Numbered from the stretch's first letter, positions 45,115 through 53,974 are shown. The stretch is DNA of 64,000 nucleotides from Rhodobacterales bacterium HKCCE4037 (GCA_015689645.1 WVSM01000003.1:372001-436000); one strand, 5' to 3'. Notes: a model not told the origin generated them from the sequence alone. A program made the numbers and translations.

Positions 45115-45945
45115 ATGACGGACCGCATCGCCTTCCAAGGAGAACCCGGAGCCTACTCGCACCAGGCCTGCGCCGAAGCCCGTCCGGGGCTTGAGGCGCT
45201 GCCCTGCGCGACCTTTGAAGACGTGATCGAGGCGGTGCGGTCGGGCGAAGCCGTCCAGGCGATGCTGCCCGTCGAGAACTCCACTTACGGGCGCGTGGCC
45301 GACATTCACCGACTGTTGCCGGAAAGCGGGCTGCATATCGTCGACGAGGCTTTCGTGCGGGTTCACATCAACCTTCTGGCGGTGCCGGGCGCCAAGCTGG
45401 AGGACGTGAAGGAGGCGCATTCGCACCTTGTTCTGTTGCCGCAATGTGGCGCCTTCCTGCGCAAGCACGGCATCACCGGCCGCGTCAGCCCCGACAACGC
45501 GCGCGCCGCCCGAGACGTGGCGGAATGGGGCGACACGTCCAAGGCGGCGCTGGCCTCGGAACTGGCGGGCGAGATCTACGGGCTCGACGTGCTGGCGCGC
45601 CATATCGAGGATCACGACCGCAACACCACGCGGTTCCTGGTGATGGCGCGCGAGGCCGACATGACGCGGCGGTCCGATCACATGATGACCACCTTCGTGT
45701 TCCGCGTCCGCAACATTCCCGCCGCGCTCTACAAGGCGATGGGCGGGTTCGCGACGAATGGCGTGAACATGACCAAGCTCGAATCCTACATGGTCGGCGG
45801 GCATTTCACGGCAACGCAGTTCTACGCCGATATCGAGGGTCACCCGGATGACCGGAACGTTCAACTGGCGCTGGACGAGCTGGGATACTTCACGAGCGAG
45901 CTGAAAATCCTCGGCACCTACCCGGCGGACCCGGCGCGGGACTGA
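45115..45945 (+). CDS. pheA: Prephenate dehydratase
   Basis: Converts prephenate to phenylpyruvate in phenylalanine synthesis. Monofunctional, 276 residues. The catalytic domain has IAFQGEPGAYSHQAC, LPVENSTYGRVADIHRLL and HDRNTTRFLVMA with the conserved Thr-Arg-Phe. The C-terminal ACT domain (RVRNIPAALYKAMGGFAT, then KLESYM) gives feedback inhibition by phenylalanine. The ATG at 45115 is chosen over an upstream extension of 23 codons. Ends with a palindrome immediately downstream. Confidence 0.95.
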   Translation: MTDRIAFQGEPGAYSHQACAEARPGLEALPCATFEDVIEAVRSGEAVQAMLPVENSTYGRVADIHRLLPESGLHIVDEAFVRVHINLLAVPGAKLEDVKEAHSHLVLLPQCGAFLRKHGITGRVSPDNARAARDVAEWGDTSKAALASELAGEIYGLDVLARHIEDHDRNTTRFLVMAREADMTRRSDHMMTTFVFRVRNIPAALYKAMGGFATNGVNMTKLESYMVGGHFTATQFYADIEGHPDDRNVQLALDELGYFTSELKILGTYPADPARD

Positions 45946-45949
45946 GAGA

Positions 45950-45967
45950 GTGTGCAAGGTTGCACAC
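45950..45967. terminator. Perfect palindrome just after pheA
   Basis: GTGTGCAAGGTTGCACAC, two 8-bp arms around GG, begins four bases past the pheA stop, between convergent genes. A two-base loop is too tight for an ordinary hairpin, but the inner pairs can open. It could be a bidirectional terminator without T-run or a protein-binding site. Confidence 0.45.
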
Positions 45968-46059
45968 GCATATCAAGTCCTTGAATACACTCAAATTCCC
46001 GATTTCGTTAATCTGGCTTTAACGGAATCCCGACCCCTGTTACTGCCTCGAAAGCGGCC

Positions 46060-46827
46060 CTACCCCGGCGCGCGTTCGGCCCATCCGGCGAAGATGCGTT
46101 CAAGAAACACAACAAAATAGAACAGCACGATGCCGAGCGCGGCCATGGCGAAGAGGACGGCGAACATCAGGGGATAGTCGCCGTTGATCCGCCCGCTGTC
46201 GAAAAGGTCGCCGAGACCGCGACCATGGGGCGAGACGATCTCCATCAGGTTGGTTCCGATGAAGGCCAGCGTTACAGCGACTTTCAGGGCGCCGAAGAAC
46301 TCGGGCAGGGTCTTGGGCAGCGCGATTTTCCAGAAGATCGTGAAGTTGGACGCGCCGAGCGAGCGCAGGATGTCGCGGTATTCGGGCTCCAGCGTGCTGA
46401 GGCCGATGGAGACGGACACGGCGATTGGGAAGAACGAGATCATGAAGGCGATCAGGATCGTGTTGAAATCGTGCTGGCCCACGAACATCAGCGCGACGAT
46501 GGGCACGACGGTCGCCTTCGGGATGGCGTTGAACCCCACGAGGATCGGGTAGAGCCCTTCGCGGGCGAAGCGTGAGAAGCCCATGATCATGCCGATCAGC
46601 GTGCCGACGATCACTGCAAGGCCGAGGCCCACGACGGTGCGCCAGAGGGTCTCCCAGCTTTTCTCGACGAACAGATCGGCGAACCGGATGTAGCGCGGGA
46701 TCAGGTCGGAGGGGCTGGCCATCCGGAAATCGGGCAGGTCGTTGTACCAGACCAGAAACTCCCAAATCCCCAGAATCCCTACGATAAACACGACGGGCGC
46801 GACGATCTTGCGGGTGCTGTCGTTCAT
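46060..46827 (-). CDS. ABC transporter permease, NitT/TauT (SsuC/ThiX) type
   Basis: Inner-membrane permease of 255 residues with about six helices and the EAA-type loop DILRSLGASNFTIFWKIALP. The start is the ATG at 46827 (MNDSTRKIV), overlapping the ATPase stop (ATGA); the long frame upstream is a shadow of the ATPase gene. Works with the ATPase and binding protein upstream. The family imports nitrate, taurine, sulfonates or pyrimidine precursors, and the substrate here is not resolved. Confidence 0.9.
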   Translation of the reverse strand: MNDSTRKIVAPVVFIVGILGIWEFLVWYNDLPDFRMASPSDLIPRYIRFADLFVEKSWETLWRTVVGLGLAVIVGTLIGMIMGFSRFAREGLYPILVGFNAIPKATVVPIVALMFVGQHDFNTILIAFMISFFPIAVSVSIGLSTLEPEYRDILRSLGASNFTIFWKIALPKTLPEFFGALKVAVTLAFIGTNLMEIVSPHGRGLGDLFDSGRINGDYPLMFAVLFAMAALGIVLFYFVVFLERIFAGWAERAPG

Positions 46828-47699
46828 TGCATCGCCCCCGGCGTGGTGGCTTTCACGCCGCGCTGGCCCGGTGCGGGGTCGGGCGGCGGCGGGGCTGCGC
46901 CTTCGTTTTCGGCGGGGTGGCGTCCCTGCGCGATCTGAATCTGCTCGCGCAGCGTGGCGAGCATCTCGGCGGCTTTGGGCGTGTAGAGATCGTCGAGTGC
47001 GCGCTTGCCCGGAATATCCACGTCCATCACGTATTGCGCGTGGGCTGGTCTGCCAGACAGAACAATGACCTGGTCCGCGAGGAACACGGATTCGCGCAGG
47101 TCGTGGGTGATGAGGAGGCAGGTGAACGGCTCCTCCTCGCGCAGATCGTGCATGGTGCACCAGAGGTCTTCGCGGGTGAAGGCGTCGAGGGCGCCGAAGG
47201 GTTCGTCGAGGATGAGGACGTCGGGCTTGTGGATGATCGACCGGCAGAGGGAGGCGCGCTGGCGCATGCCGCCGGACAGCTCCGAAGGGCGTTTGTTTTC
47301 AAAACCTTGCAGGCCAACCAGCTCTAGCAGGTGCATCGCGCGGTCGCGGGCCTGTGCCTTCGTCATGGGGTTCTTCACGATCTCCATGGGCAGGAGAATG
47401 TTGTCCATGATCGTGCGCCATTCGAGAAGAACCGGGTTCTGGAACGCCATACCCACCGTGGGCCGGGGGGACGTAACCTTCTGATCATGCAGCCAAACCT
47501 CGCCCTTGTTCGGCTTCATCAGGCCGGAGACCAGCCGCGTCAGGGTGGACTTGCCGCAGCCCGACGGGCCGACGACGGCGCAGAAGGTATTCTCGGGGAT
47601 CGAGAGGGTCAGCGCGTCCAGCACGGGCAGCGGCCCGGCCTTCGTCGTATAGGCATGGGTGACCGATTTCAGCTCGATCATGGGGGCGGTGGCGGACAT
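46824..47699 (-). CDS. ABC transporter ATPase, NitT/TauT type
   Basis: ATPase of 291 residues: Walker [11 protein letters not shown]-loop AFQNPVLLEW, signature LSGGMRQRA, Walker B VLILDEPFGALD, and a His switch in THDLRESVFLAD. The tail of about 35 residues is Pro/Ala/Gly-rich. The ATG at 47699 (MSATAPM) follows GAAGGGAAGG. Coupled to the permease gene by ATGA and separated from the binding-protein gene by two hairpins. Confidence 0.92.
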   Translation of the reverse strand: MSATAPMIELKSVTHAYTTKAGPLPVLDALTLSIPENTFCAVVGPSGCGKSTLTRLVSGLMKPNKGEVWLHDQKVTSPRPTVGMAFQNPVLLEWRTIMDNILLPMEIVKNPMTKAQARDRAMHLLELVGLQGFENKRPSELSGGMRQRASLCRSIIHKPDVLILDEPFGALDAFTREDLWCTMHDLREEEPFTCLLITHDLRESVFLADQVIVLSGRPAHAQYVMDVDIPGKRALDDLYTPKAAEMLATLREQIQIAQGRHPAENEGAAPPPPDPAPGQRGVKATTPGAMQ

Positions 47700-47764
47700 G
47701 GACGGGCCTTCCCTTCGGGCCGCGCGAGGCGCGTTTCGGCCCATAACGATCCTGTAGTGATCCC

Positions 47765-47813
47765 GTAGTTATTCCGTAACTACAGCGAAATGCCCGACCG
47801 ATGGCCGGGCATT
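47765..47813 (-). terminator. Two hairpins between binding-protein and ATPase genes
   Basis: GTAGTTA (47765-47771) pairs with TAACTAC (47777-47783), and AATGCCCG (47789-47796) pairs exactly with CGGGCATT (47806-47813). The second ends in TTT when read leftward. It sits 27 bases after the binding-protein stop, so it probably ends part of the transcripts and keeps binding protein in excess of the membrane parts. Confidence 0.65.
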
Positions 47814-47839
47814 CCGAATTCAGTGCGCAAAAGGCACGC

Positions 47840-48859
47840 TCATTCCGGCGCGATCATCAGCACGTCGCCTTCGGGGAGGTAGGCGTCGGTGAAGTAGGCT
47901 TCGGCGTCGATCTCGCCCTGGAACTCGTAAGTCAGGGTCAGCTGTTCGAGGGACGTCGCGAAACGCTCTGGGTCGATGTTGCCGAGACCGTTCTCGATCA
48001 CCCAGGGGGTCAGGATGTTGCCGTCGATGGCAATCTCCAGCCGGCGCTGCTCTAGCTCCACGTCGCCGGCGGGGTTGCGGTCGATCACGGCGGCGGCGCC
48101 TGCAGCCGGGTCGGCCACGGCGGCGGCCACGCCTTGCGCCACGGCGGTCAGGAAGCCGGTCACGATCTCGGGGTTCGCCTCGGCGAAGTCGGTGTTGACG
48201 ATGATGGCGTTGCCGTAAAGCTCCACCCCGTGATCGGCGAACATGATGGTGGTGATGTCATCCTCGGGGATGCCGAGTTGGGCGAGCGAAAGGAAGGACG
48301 AGAAGTTGAAGCCGGTCACGCTGTCGACATTGCCTTCGGCCAGCATCGGTTCGCGGGTGGGGAAGCCCACCGGCTCGACCGTGATGGTGGAGACGTCGAT
48401 GCCGTTCACCTCGGCCAAGATCGGGAACTGCGCCCATGCGCCATCGGGGGGCGGCGCGCCGAGGATCGAGCCTTCGAGGTCTTCGATACCGGAAATGCCC
48501 TGGCTGACGCGGCCCACGATCGAGAATGGCGGCACGTCGTAGATCATCATGACGGCGGTCACGGGCGCGTCGGGGTTCTGGTCGAGGAACCGGATCAGCG
48601 AGTTGATGTCGGCGAAACCGAGGGGGAAGGCCCCCGAGGCGACCTTGGGCAGCGCATCGAGGGAGCCCTGGCCAGCGGTGATTTCCACGTTCAGGCCCTG
48701 TTCCGCGAAATAGCCGTTGTCGACGGCGAGGAAGTAGGGCGCGGAGGGACCTTCGAAGCGCCAGTCGAGCGCGAAGGCGATATCGGTGTCCTGCGCGGCC
48801 AGCGGCGTGGCGGCAAGAACGGCCCCCGCCAGCGCGGCGGGCAGAATGCGAGTGAACAC
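47840..48859 (-). CDS. ABC transporter periplasmic binding protein, NMT1/THI5-like
   Basis: Periplasmic protein of 339 residues with signal peptide MFTRILPAALAGAVLAATPL (cleaved near LAAQD). The NMT1/THI5-type body reads IAFALDWRFEGPSAPYFLAV, then DNGYFAEQGLNVEI and FADINSLIRFL. The start is a GTG at 48859 with AAGGAG eight bases upstream. No TPP riboswitch was seen upstream, so a thiamine-precursor role is not supported over nitrate/sulfonate-like or other small substrates. Confidence 0.88.
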   Translation of the reverse strand: MFTRILPAALAGAVLAATPLAAQDTDIAFALDWRFEGPSAPYFLAVDNGYFAEQGLNVEITAGQGSLDALPKVASGAFPLGFADINSLIRFLDQNPDAPVTAVMMIYDVPPFSIVGRVSQGISGIEDLEGSILGAPPPDGAWAQFPILAEVNGIDVSTITVEPVGFPTREPMLAEGNVDSVTGFNFSSFLSLAQLGIPEDDITTIMFADHGVELYGNAIIVNTDFAEANPEIVTGFLTAVAQGVAAAVADPAAGAAAVIDRNPAGDVELEQRRLEIAIDGNILTPWVIENGLGNIDPERFATSLEQLTLTYEFQGEIDAEAYFTDAYLPEGDVLMIAPE

Positions 48860-49019
48860 TTTGGTGTCTCCTTGTTAAGTCCCTGTCTCGGGCTGCGCCT
48901 CAGTGGTGGGGCTGGACGCGGTGGCGTCAATGCAGGCAGGCCCGGCGCGCCTATCCGGAGCACAGGTTGCGCGATTCCGGGCAGTTTTGCACGTTTTTTG
49001 TGCGAGCGGAGAAAGCTGC

Positions 49020-50915
49020 CTAAAGGTCGAGCAGGTAGCGCGCGAATCCGTTGGATTGCGGCGCCTCGCCGAGGGGCCTCAGCCCGAGGTCATCGAGACG
49101 CGCAGGATGGTCCGCGGCGGCGGGACCGGTTTCGAAAATGATTTGTGTGCCACCGGGCGGCGCAAGCGTGAAGGTCGGCTCGATGTCGGGGGCGTACGGC
49201 GCTCCGGCGTCGCTGAGATACTGGGCAATCGCATCCCGAACCGAGCCATGGGGCGCGGAGATGACCTGGGCGGAGGTGGCGGCCGCGACGTTGCCACCGC
49301 CGGCGGCGCGGTAGGAATTGGTCACGACGAGCATCTGGTCGTCGGGGCGCACCGGGCGTCCGTCGGCGAAGCGCAGGTCGCGGATGCGCTGCGCCTGCGG
49401 GTCGGTCACCATGCCGTCGGCATCGGTGCGCGCGGGCTGGCTTGGGTCGATGACGTAGCGCAGCCCGGTGATGCGGTCGAAATTGTAGGGCGCGAAATCG
49501 TGGTCGATCAGGAATTGCGGCCCCTGGGCATCGGGGTCGATGCGCCGGTAGATCGAGGCGCAGCGTTCCAACCACTCCCTGATCCCGGCCCCGTCGACGC
49601 GCAGCACGCAAAGCGCGTTGGGATAGATGTAGAGGTCAGCGGCATGGCGCAGCTTGATCTCTCCGGCCGGGATGTTCGTGAAGTTCTCCGGTCCCGCGCG
49701 GCCACCGGCACGGAACGGGGCGGCCGCCGACAGGATCGGCAGATGCGCAAGATCCGGGCGGGACGCGAGCAGGCGGGCGGCGGCGGCGCGCTGTGCGTCG
49801 GCCACCAATTGCGTCGCGGCACAGGGGGAGATCGTGGAGAACAGGGTTTCCAGCGGCACGGCAGAGGCCCCGAGCGGTTGGGCGACATATCTGCGCGCCG
49901 CGCGATGGGCGCTGACCATCTGCCGCCACAGATCCGGGTAGAGGGACGGAATGCCGCCGCGCGCGCGCTCCTCCCTCGGCAGGGTCCGGGGCGCGGCCGG
50001 GGTCGAGACCTGTCTGACTGCCACGCGCCAGCGTCCCTGCCGCTCCGCGTCGGGTTCGAGGGTCAGGTCCACCATCCCGACGTGGGCGCCGAATGCACCC
50101 GGCTGGATGATCGCGGCACTGTCCTTGTCAGCGGGGAGGGCGGCGAGGCCGTGGGTGTGCCCGGCGACAACCACGTCGACATCGGCCAGTGCGGCGATCT
50201 GCATCGACACGTTCTCGGACCCGGGGGGAGCGTCAAGGCGACCCAGCCCGCTATGGCTCAGCGCCACGACGAGGTCGGCCCCGTCTTCCCTGAGGGCCCG
50301 CGCCTCGGTTCGGACCGCGTCGAGGATATCGCCGAACACCAGACGATCATCGACGAACCTGCGCGACCAGCTGGACACTTGCGGCGGCACCGCGCCGGTC
50401 ACACCGATCCGCAGGGTCCGGCAGCGGCCCGCGCCATCCTTGAACGCGCGTTCGAGGATCTGCCGGCGCGGAAGAAAATCGCTGCCGTCCAGCCGCCGGG
50501 CATTCGCGACGACCACGGGAAAGGCCGCTGCGGACAGCGAGGTTTCGAGGAAGTCGATCCCGAAATCGAAATCGTGGTTGCCGAGGGTCGCGGCATCGTA
50601 GCCGAGCGCGTTCATCGCCGTGATCATCGGGTTCGGTGCGCCGGCGGGCAGAATCTCGGCGACGGTGGCATCCGCGAGCGGTGTGCCTTCCAGGGTGTCG
50701 CCATTATCGAACAGCAGGGTGTTGGGGGCATCGGCGCGGGCGGCCTCGATCAGCTCGGCCAATTGCGCAAGTCCGGTTCCCGGCGCGCGCTTGTCCACGA
50801 AGTAATCGTGCGGCAGAAGATGCGCATGCAGATCCGTCGTGGCCAGAAGGCGCACCTGCACCTGATCCAGCCCCGCAGAAATTCCAGTTACCCGTGTCGG
50901 CCCATTCAGGGTCAT
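49020..50915 (-). CDS. 5'-nucleotidase / 2',3'-cyclic phosphodiesterase (CpdB-like) without signal peptide
   Basis: Calcineurin-like phosphoesterase of 631 residues. Metal-site motifs are LLATTDLHAHLLPHDYF, NGDTLEGTPL, ATLGNHDFDFG, ALSHSGLG and VVAGHTHG. The C-terminal 5'-nucleotidase domain has RYVIDPSQPAR and VVTNSYRAAGGGN. Such enzymes are normally periplasmic, with a signal sequence. Here the protein starts MTLNGPTRVTG, and the frame is closed by TGA about 10 codons upstream, so no signal can be added. It may be cytoplasmic or exported by another route. Divergent from nudC. Confidence 0.88.
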   Translation of the reverse strand: MTLNGPTRVTGISAGLDQVQVRLLATTDLHAHLLPHDYFVDKRAPGTGLAQLAELIEAARADAPNTLLFDNGDTLEGTPLADATVAEILPAGAPNPMITAMNALGYDAATLGNHDFDFGIDFLETSLSAAAFPVVVANARRLDGSDFLPRRQILERAFKDGAGRCRTLRIGVTGAVPPQVSSWSRRFVDDRLVFGDILDAVRTEARALREDGADLVVALSHSGLGRLDAPPGSENVSMQIAALADVDVVVAGHTHGLAALPADKDSAAIIQPGAFGAHVGMVDLTLEPDAERQGRWRVAVRQVSTPAAPRTLPREERARGGIPSLYPDLWRQMVSAHRAARRYVAQPLGASAVPLETLFSTISPCAATQLVADAQRAAAARLLASRPDLAHLPILSAAAPFRAGGRAGPENFTNIPAGEIKLRHAADLYIYPNALCVLRVDGAGIREWLERCASIYRRIDPDAQGPQFLIDHDFAPYNFDRITGLRYVIDPSQPARTDADGMVTDPQAQRIRDLRFADGRPVRPDDQMLVVTNSYRAAGGGNVAAATSAQVISAPHGSVRDAIAQYLSDAGAPYAPDIEPTFTLAPPGGTQIIFETGPAAADHPARLDDLGLRPLGEAPQSNGFARYLLDL

Positions 50916-51071
50916 GTTATTTGGCCCCAGCCAATTTTGGGATCAGACTGCCCTTGCCCGGCATTTCCCCGAAGAAAAAGCGTGCGATTTCAGGGCAAAA
51001 TTCCTGCGCACAGGTATATTGTTGCCGTCCGGACATAGTCTTGGGTGGCTGATCTTGAAGGAAAGACCCTG

Positions 51072-52049
51072 ATGAAACACGCGGAAACCGTGACTTTCGG
51101 AACCTCGGGCCTGAACCGGGCGGCGGAGCTGCGCGGCAAGGGGGACGTTCTGAAGGCCGCGCTGACGGGTTCGGCGCGTGTGCTGCCGCTGTGGCGGGGC
51201 AAGCCGCTGGTCGAGGGGGACCCCAAGGACGGGGACGTCACGCTGGCGTTCCGGCCCGCCTCGGCCCCGGTTTTCGGGCGCGCGGCGGAGGCGCCGATCC
51301 TTTTGGGCTACGACGACGATGGCGAGACGCTTCTGTTCGCGCGCGATATCTCGGCCTGGACCCCGGTGGATGCGGACCAGGAGGGCGTGAACAGCTTCTT
51401 CGACGCCACGGTGCAGATGCACCCCTCGGAGAAAGAGGCGGGCTTTCGCGAATTGCGCGGGCTGATGAACCGGCTGAGCCGGCGCGAGGCGGAGCTGGCC
51501 GCCACGGCGCGCGCGATCCTGACGTGGCATTCCTCGCACGGGTTCTGCGCGAAATGCGGCGCGAAGACCGAGATGTCGATGGGCGGCTGGCAGCGCGATT
51601 GCGGCAAGTGCGGCGGCCATCATTTCCCGCGCACCGATCCGGTGGTCATCATGCTGATCACCCACGGCAACTCGGTCCTCGTGGGGCGCAGTCCGGGCTG
51701 GCCGGAGGGGATGTATTCGCTGCTGGCCGGGTTCGTGGAGCCGGGAGAGACCATCGAGGCCGCCGTGCGCCGCGAGGTGCGCGAGGAGGCGGGCGTGACG
51801 GTCGGCAAGGTCAGCTACCTGTCGAGCCAGCCCTGGCCCTTCCCGGCCTCGCTGATGTTCGGCTGCCGGGGCGAGGCGCTGTCGACCGAGATCGAGGTGG
51901 ACCCGGTGGAGATCGAGGATGCGAAATGGGTGACCCGCAGCCAGATGCTGGAGGTCTTCGCGGGCAACGACCCGACGATGCTGCCCGCGCGCAAGGGCGC
52001 CATCGCTCATTTCCTGCTGCAACACTGGCTGGCCGATACGCTGGATTGA
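51072..52049 (+). CDS. nudC: NAD(H) diphosphatase (Nudix hydrolase NudC)
   Basis: Hydrolyses NADH or NAD+ to NMN(H) and AMP, and in some bacteria removes NAD caps from RNA. The 325-residue protein has an N-terminal NUDIX-like domain, a zinc ribbon (CAKCGAKTEMSMGGWQRDCG, then KCG), and the Nudix box GFVEPGETIEAAVRREVREE. SQPWPFPASLMFG is the NudC-specific signature. The ATG at 51072 has AAGGA about nine bases upstream; a GTG nine codons earlier is less likely. An SRPBCC gene follows on the same strand. Confidence 0.95.
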   Translation: MKHAETVTFGTSGLNRAAELRGKGDVLKAALTGSARVLPLWRGKPLVEGDPKDGDVTLAFRPASAPVFGRAAEAPILLGYDDDGETLLFARDISAWTPVDADQEGVNSFFDATVQMHPSEKEAGFRELRGLMNRLSRREAELAATARAILTWHSSHGFCAKCGAKTEMSMGGWQRDCGKCGGHHFPRTDPVVIMLITHGNSVLVGRSPGWPEGMYSLLAGFVEPGETIEAAVRREVREEAGVTVGKVSYLSSQPWPFPASLMFGCRGEALSTEIEVDPVEIEDAKWVTRSQMLEVFAGNDPTMLPARKGAIAHFLLQHWLADTLD

Positions 52050-52125
52050 GCGCGTCTTTGTCTTGACGCCCGCCCCCTGCCCCCGGAAAACGAGGACCAG
52101 GGGCCGAGCAGGAGCGAAAAGAGCC

Positions 52126-52596
52126 ATGAAATTCAAGGTGTCAGAAGACGTTGACGCGCCGGTGGAGATCACCTGGGCGCGGTTCACGGACTTTAGCGGG
52201 ATCGAGGCGGAAGCAAAGGGGCGGGGCGCTGACCTGTCGCGGGTCGGCAACTGGACCGAAGCCGCCGCCGGCCGCGGCTGGCGCGGGACCGTCACGGTCC
52301 GGGGACGCTCCCGCCCCGTCGCCTCCGAAATCAGTGCGATGACCGCCCCCGAGCGGTGCGAGATCCAGACCCGCGTGGGCGGCATGGACGCCGTCTACGA
52401 GATGATCTTCCTCGCATTGCGCCCGGACATGACGCGGGTGCAGGTCGTGCTCGACATGTCGGCGAGCACCCTGTCGGCCCGGCTGGCTTTGCAGACCCTG
52501 AAGCTGGCACGGGGGCGGGTGATGCAGCGGTTGCAGGGGTTGCTGGCGCGGCAAGGCAACTTGGCCGAGGACGATTACCGCCGGTCGCAGGGCTGA
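52126..52596 (+). CDS. SRPBCC-fold (START/polyketide cyclase-like) protein
   Basis: Protein of 156 residues starting MKFKVSEDVDAPVEITWARF, the usual first strand and helix of the SRPBCC lipid/ligand-binding fold, and ending in a long amphipathic helix (ARLALQTLKLARGRVMQRLQ). No catalytic motif is evident. The ATG at 52126 follows AGGAG. Probably cotranscribed with nudC, 76 bases upstream. Role unknown. Confidence 0.8.
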   Translation: MKFKVSEDVDAPVEITWARFTDFSGIEAEAKGRGADLSRVGNWTEAAAGRGWRGTVTVRGRSRPVASEISAMTAPERCEIQTRVGGMDAVYEMIFLALRPDMTRVQVVLDMSASTLSARLALQTLKLARGRVMQRLQGLLARQGNLAEDDYRRSQG

Positions 52597-52606
52597 CCGG
52601 GGCGGG

Positions 52607-52651
52607 GACGGGTTTTCGAAAACCCGTCAGGCCCGGTTTTCGAAAACCGGG
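52607..52651. terminator. Two adjacent perfect TTCGAA-centred palindromes between convergent genes
   Basis: A 22-base perfect palindrome (52607-52628, half GACGGGTTTTC) and a 20-base perfect palindrome (52632-52651, CCCGGTTTTCGAAAACCGGG) share the core GGTTTTCGAAAACC. They sit between the stops of the SRPBCC and HupE-like genes. In RNA each forms a stem with T-rich and A-rich halves, so they may serve as a bidirectional terminator. Alternatively they are copies of a dispersed palindromic repeat. Confidence 0.65.
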
Positions 52652-52665
52652 ACGCGCGCGTTGGT

Positions 52666-53277
52666 TCAGGCCCCGCCGCCCCTCAGCGTGAAGGCGAGGA
52701 TCAGCATCAGCATCGCGGCGATCCACGAGGCCGCGACGCGGACGGAAATGCGCATCCATTCGGCCTCCACCCGGTCGAGCGCCAGCCGCGAGATCCCCGC
52801 CGCCAGCGCGACGGCGGCGTTGGCCCCGAAGATCAGCCCGAGGTGGATGAGCACCGGAAGCTCGAATAGCGCGTGGCCTTCAAGGCCAATCGACAGGGTC
52901 AGCACACCCAGCAGAGCCGCTGCGGGCAGCGTCACCGCGGGCATGGGGCGGGGCAGAAGGGCTGCCAAAGCGCCGACCACGATGCCGGCCCCCATCATCA
53001 CCGGCAGGATCCATTCGCCCACGAACGGCGCAACGAAGATGCCCGCGACCTGCCCGCCGAGAAACCAGGGCCAGGCGCGCACCATCCCCTCGGGCTGCCA
53101 GAGGGTCAGCAGGAGGCCGAGGGCCAGGAGCGGCAGGAACACCGCCGGATAGGTCCCCACGACGCCCGCGCCCTCCACGAATTGCGCGTAGAGGTCGGCG
53201 CCGGATTCGAACGAATGCGCCGCCGCGCCGGAGGGCGCGGCGGCAAGCACCAGTGGAAGTAGGTGACGATGTTTCAC
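52666..53277 (-). CDS. HupE/UreJ-like membrane protein, second copy
   Basis: Membrane protein of 203 residues: a signal-like N-terminus (LLPLVLAAAPSGAAA), then His in AHSFESGADL and about six helices, including GMVRAWPWFLGGQVAGIFVA and ALFELPVLIHLGLIFGANAA. Size, topology and pairing with the next gene suggest a HupE/UreJ-type metal permease or a relative, but the classic His motifs are weaker than in HupE. The start is a GTG at 53277. Twenty bases downstream of the HupE gene. Confidence 0.65.
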   Translation of the reverse strand: MKHRHLLPLVLAAAPSGAAAHSFESGADLYAQFVEGAGVVGTYPAVFLPLLALGLLLTLWQPEGMVRAWPWFLGGQVAGIFVAPFVGEWILPVMMGAGIVVGALAALLPRPMPAVTLPAAALLGVLTLSIGLEGHALFELPVLIHLGLIFGANAAVALAAGISRLALDRVEAEWMRISVRVAASWIAAMLMLILAFTLRGGGA

Positions 53278-53297
53278 GCGTTTTTCGCGGGCGGTGC

Positions 53298-53891
53298 TCA
53301 GGCGAGGCCGAACAGGAATGCCGCACCGACCAGCGCGATGACGCCGCCGATGCCGCGCGCGGCCCAGATGCCGACGGAACTGCGCGTCAGCAGGCCGAGC
53401 GCGATACCGACGACATGCAGCAGGCCGGTGCCGATCACGAAGCCGACGGCGTAGCCATAGGCGCTGAACTGTTCGGGAAGCTCGCCGCCATGGGCGTGGC
53501 CGTGGAAGATCGCGAAGATGCCGACAAGGACGGCGGCGACCCAGAGCGGGGCCTTGACCGCGAAGGCGATGAGCAGGCCGAGGATGACGCCCGAAAGCGC
53601 GATGCCCGTCTCGACCGCCGGCAGCGGCACGCCCATGACGCCGAGTGCCCCGCCGAAGGCCATGACCAGCGGGAAGACGACCGGAAGGATCCAGATTGCG
53701 GGCCGCCCGAGGAACGCGCCCCAGAGGCCGACGGCCACCATGGCGACGACGTGGTCCCAGCCGAGGATCGGGTGCCAGAAGCCGGAGGCGAATCCGGTGT
53801 TGATCCCCTCGCCGGTATGGGCCGAGGCGGCGCTGGCGAGCAGCAGGAGCGGCAGGACGGCGAGGAAGCGGTGGAGGGGCTGGCGGGTCAT
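53298..53891 (-). CDS. HupE/UreJ-family nickel/cobalt permease
   Basis: Membrane protein of 197 residues with signal peptide (ending SAASAHTGEG) and six helices. The family metal motif HPILGWDHVVAMVAVG is present, as is FAIFHGHAHGGELP with three His. HupE proteins move nickel or cobalt across the inner membrane. No hydrogenase, urease or cobalamin gene is in the window, so the metal and user enzyme are not defined. Confidence 0.88.
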   Translation of the reverse strand: MTRQPLHRFLAVLPLLLLASAASAHTGEGINTGFASGFWHPILGWDHVVAMVAVGLWGAFLGRPAIWILPVVFPLVMAFGGALGVMGVPLPAVETGIALSGVILGLLIAFAVKAPLWVAAVLVGIFAIFHGHAHGGELPEQFSAYGYAVGFVIGTGLLHVVGIALGLLTRSSVGIWAARGIGGVIALVGAAFLFGLA

Positions 53892-53974
53892 GAGCGGGGT
53901 ATCCCTGTGAAATGCGTTGGAGCGAGGGTAGTGGAGGGCGTCACGGCGTCAACCCGATAGCGCGATCGTGTGCG

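Noticed and set aside
48860-48960. TPP riboswitch upstream of the THI5-like binding-protein gene
   Set aside because: The conserved CTGAGA and ACCTGA-type cores are absent, so a thiamine-controlled system is not supported.
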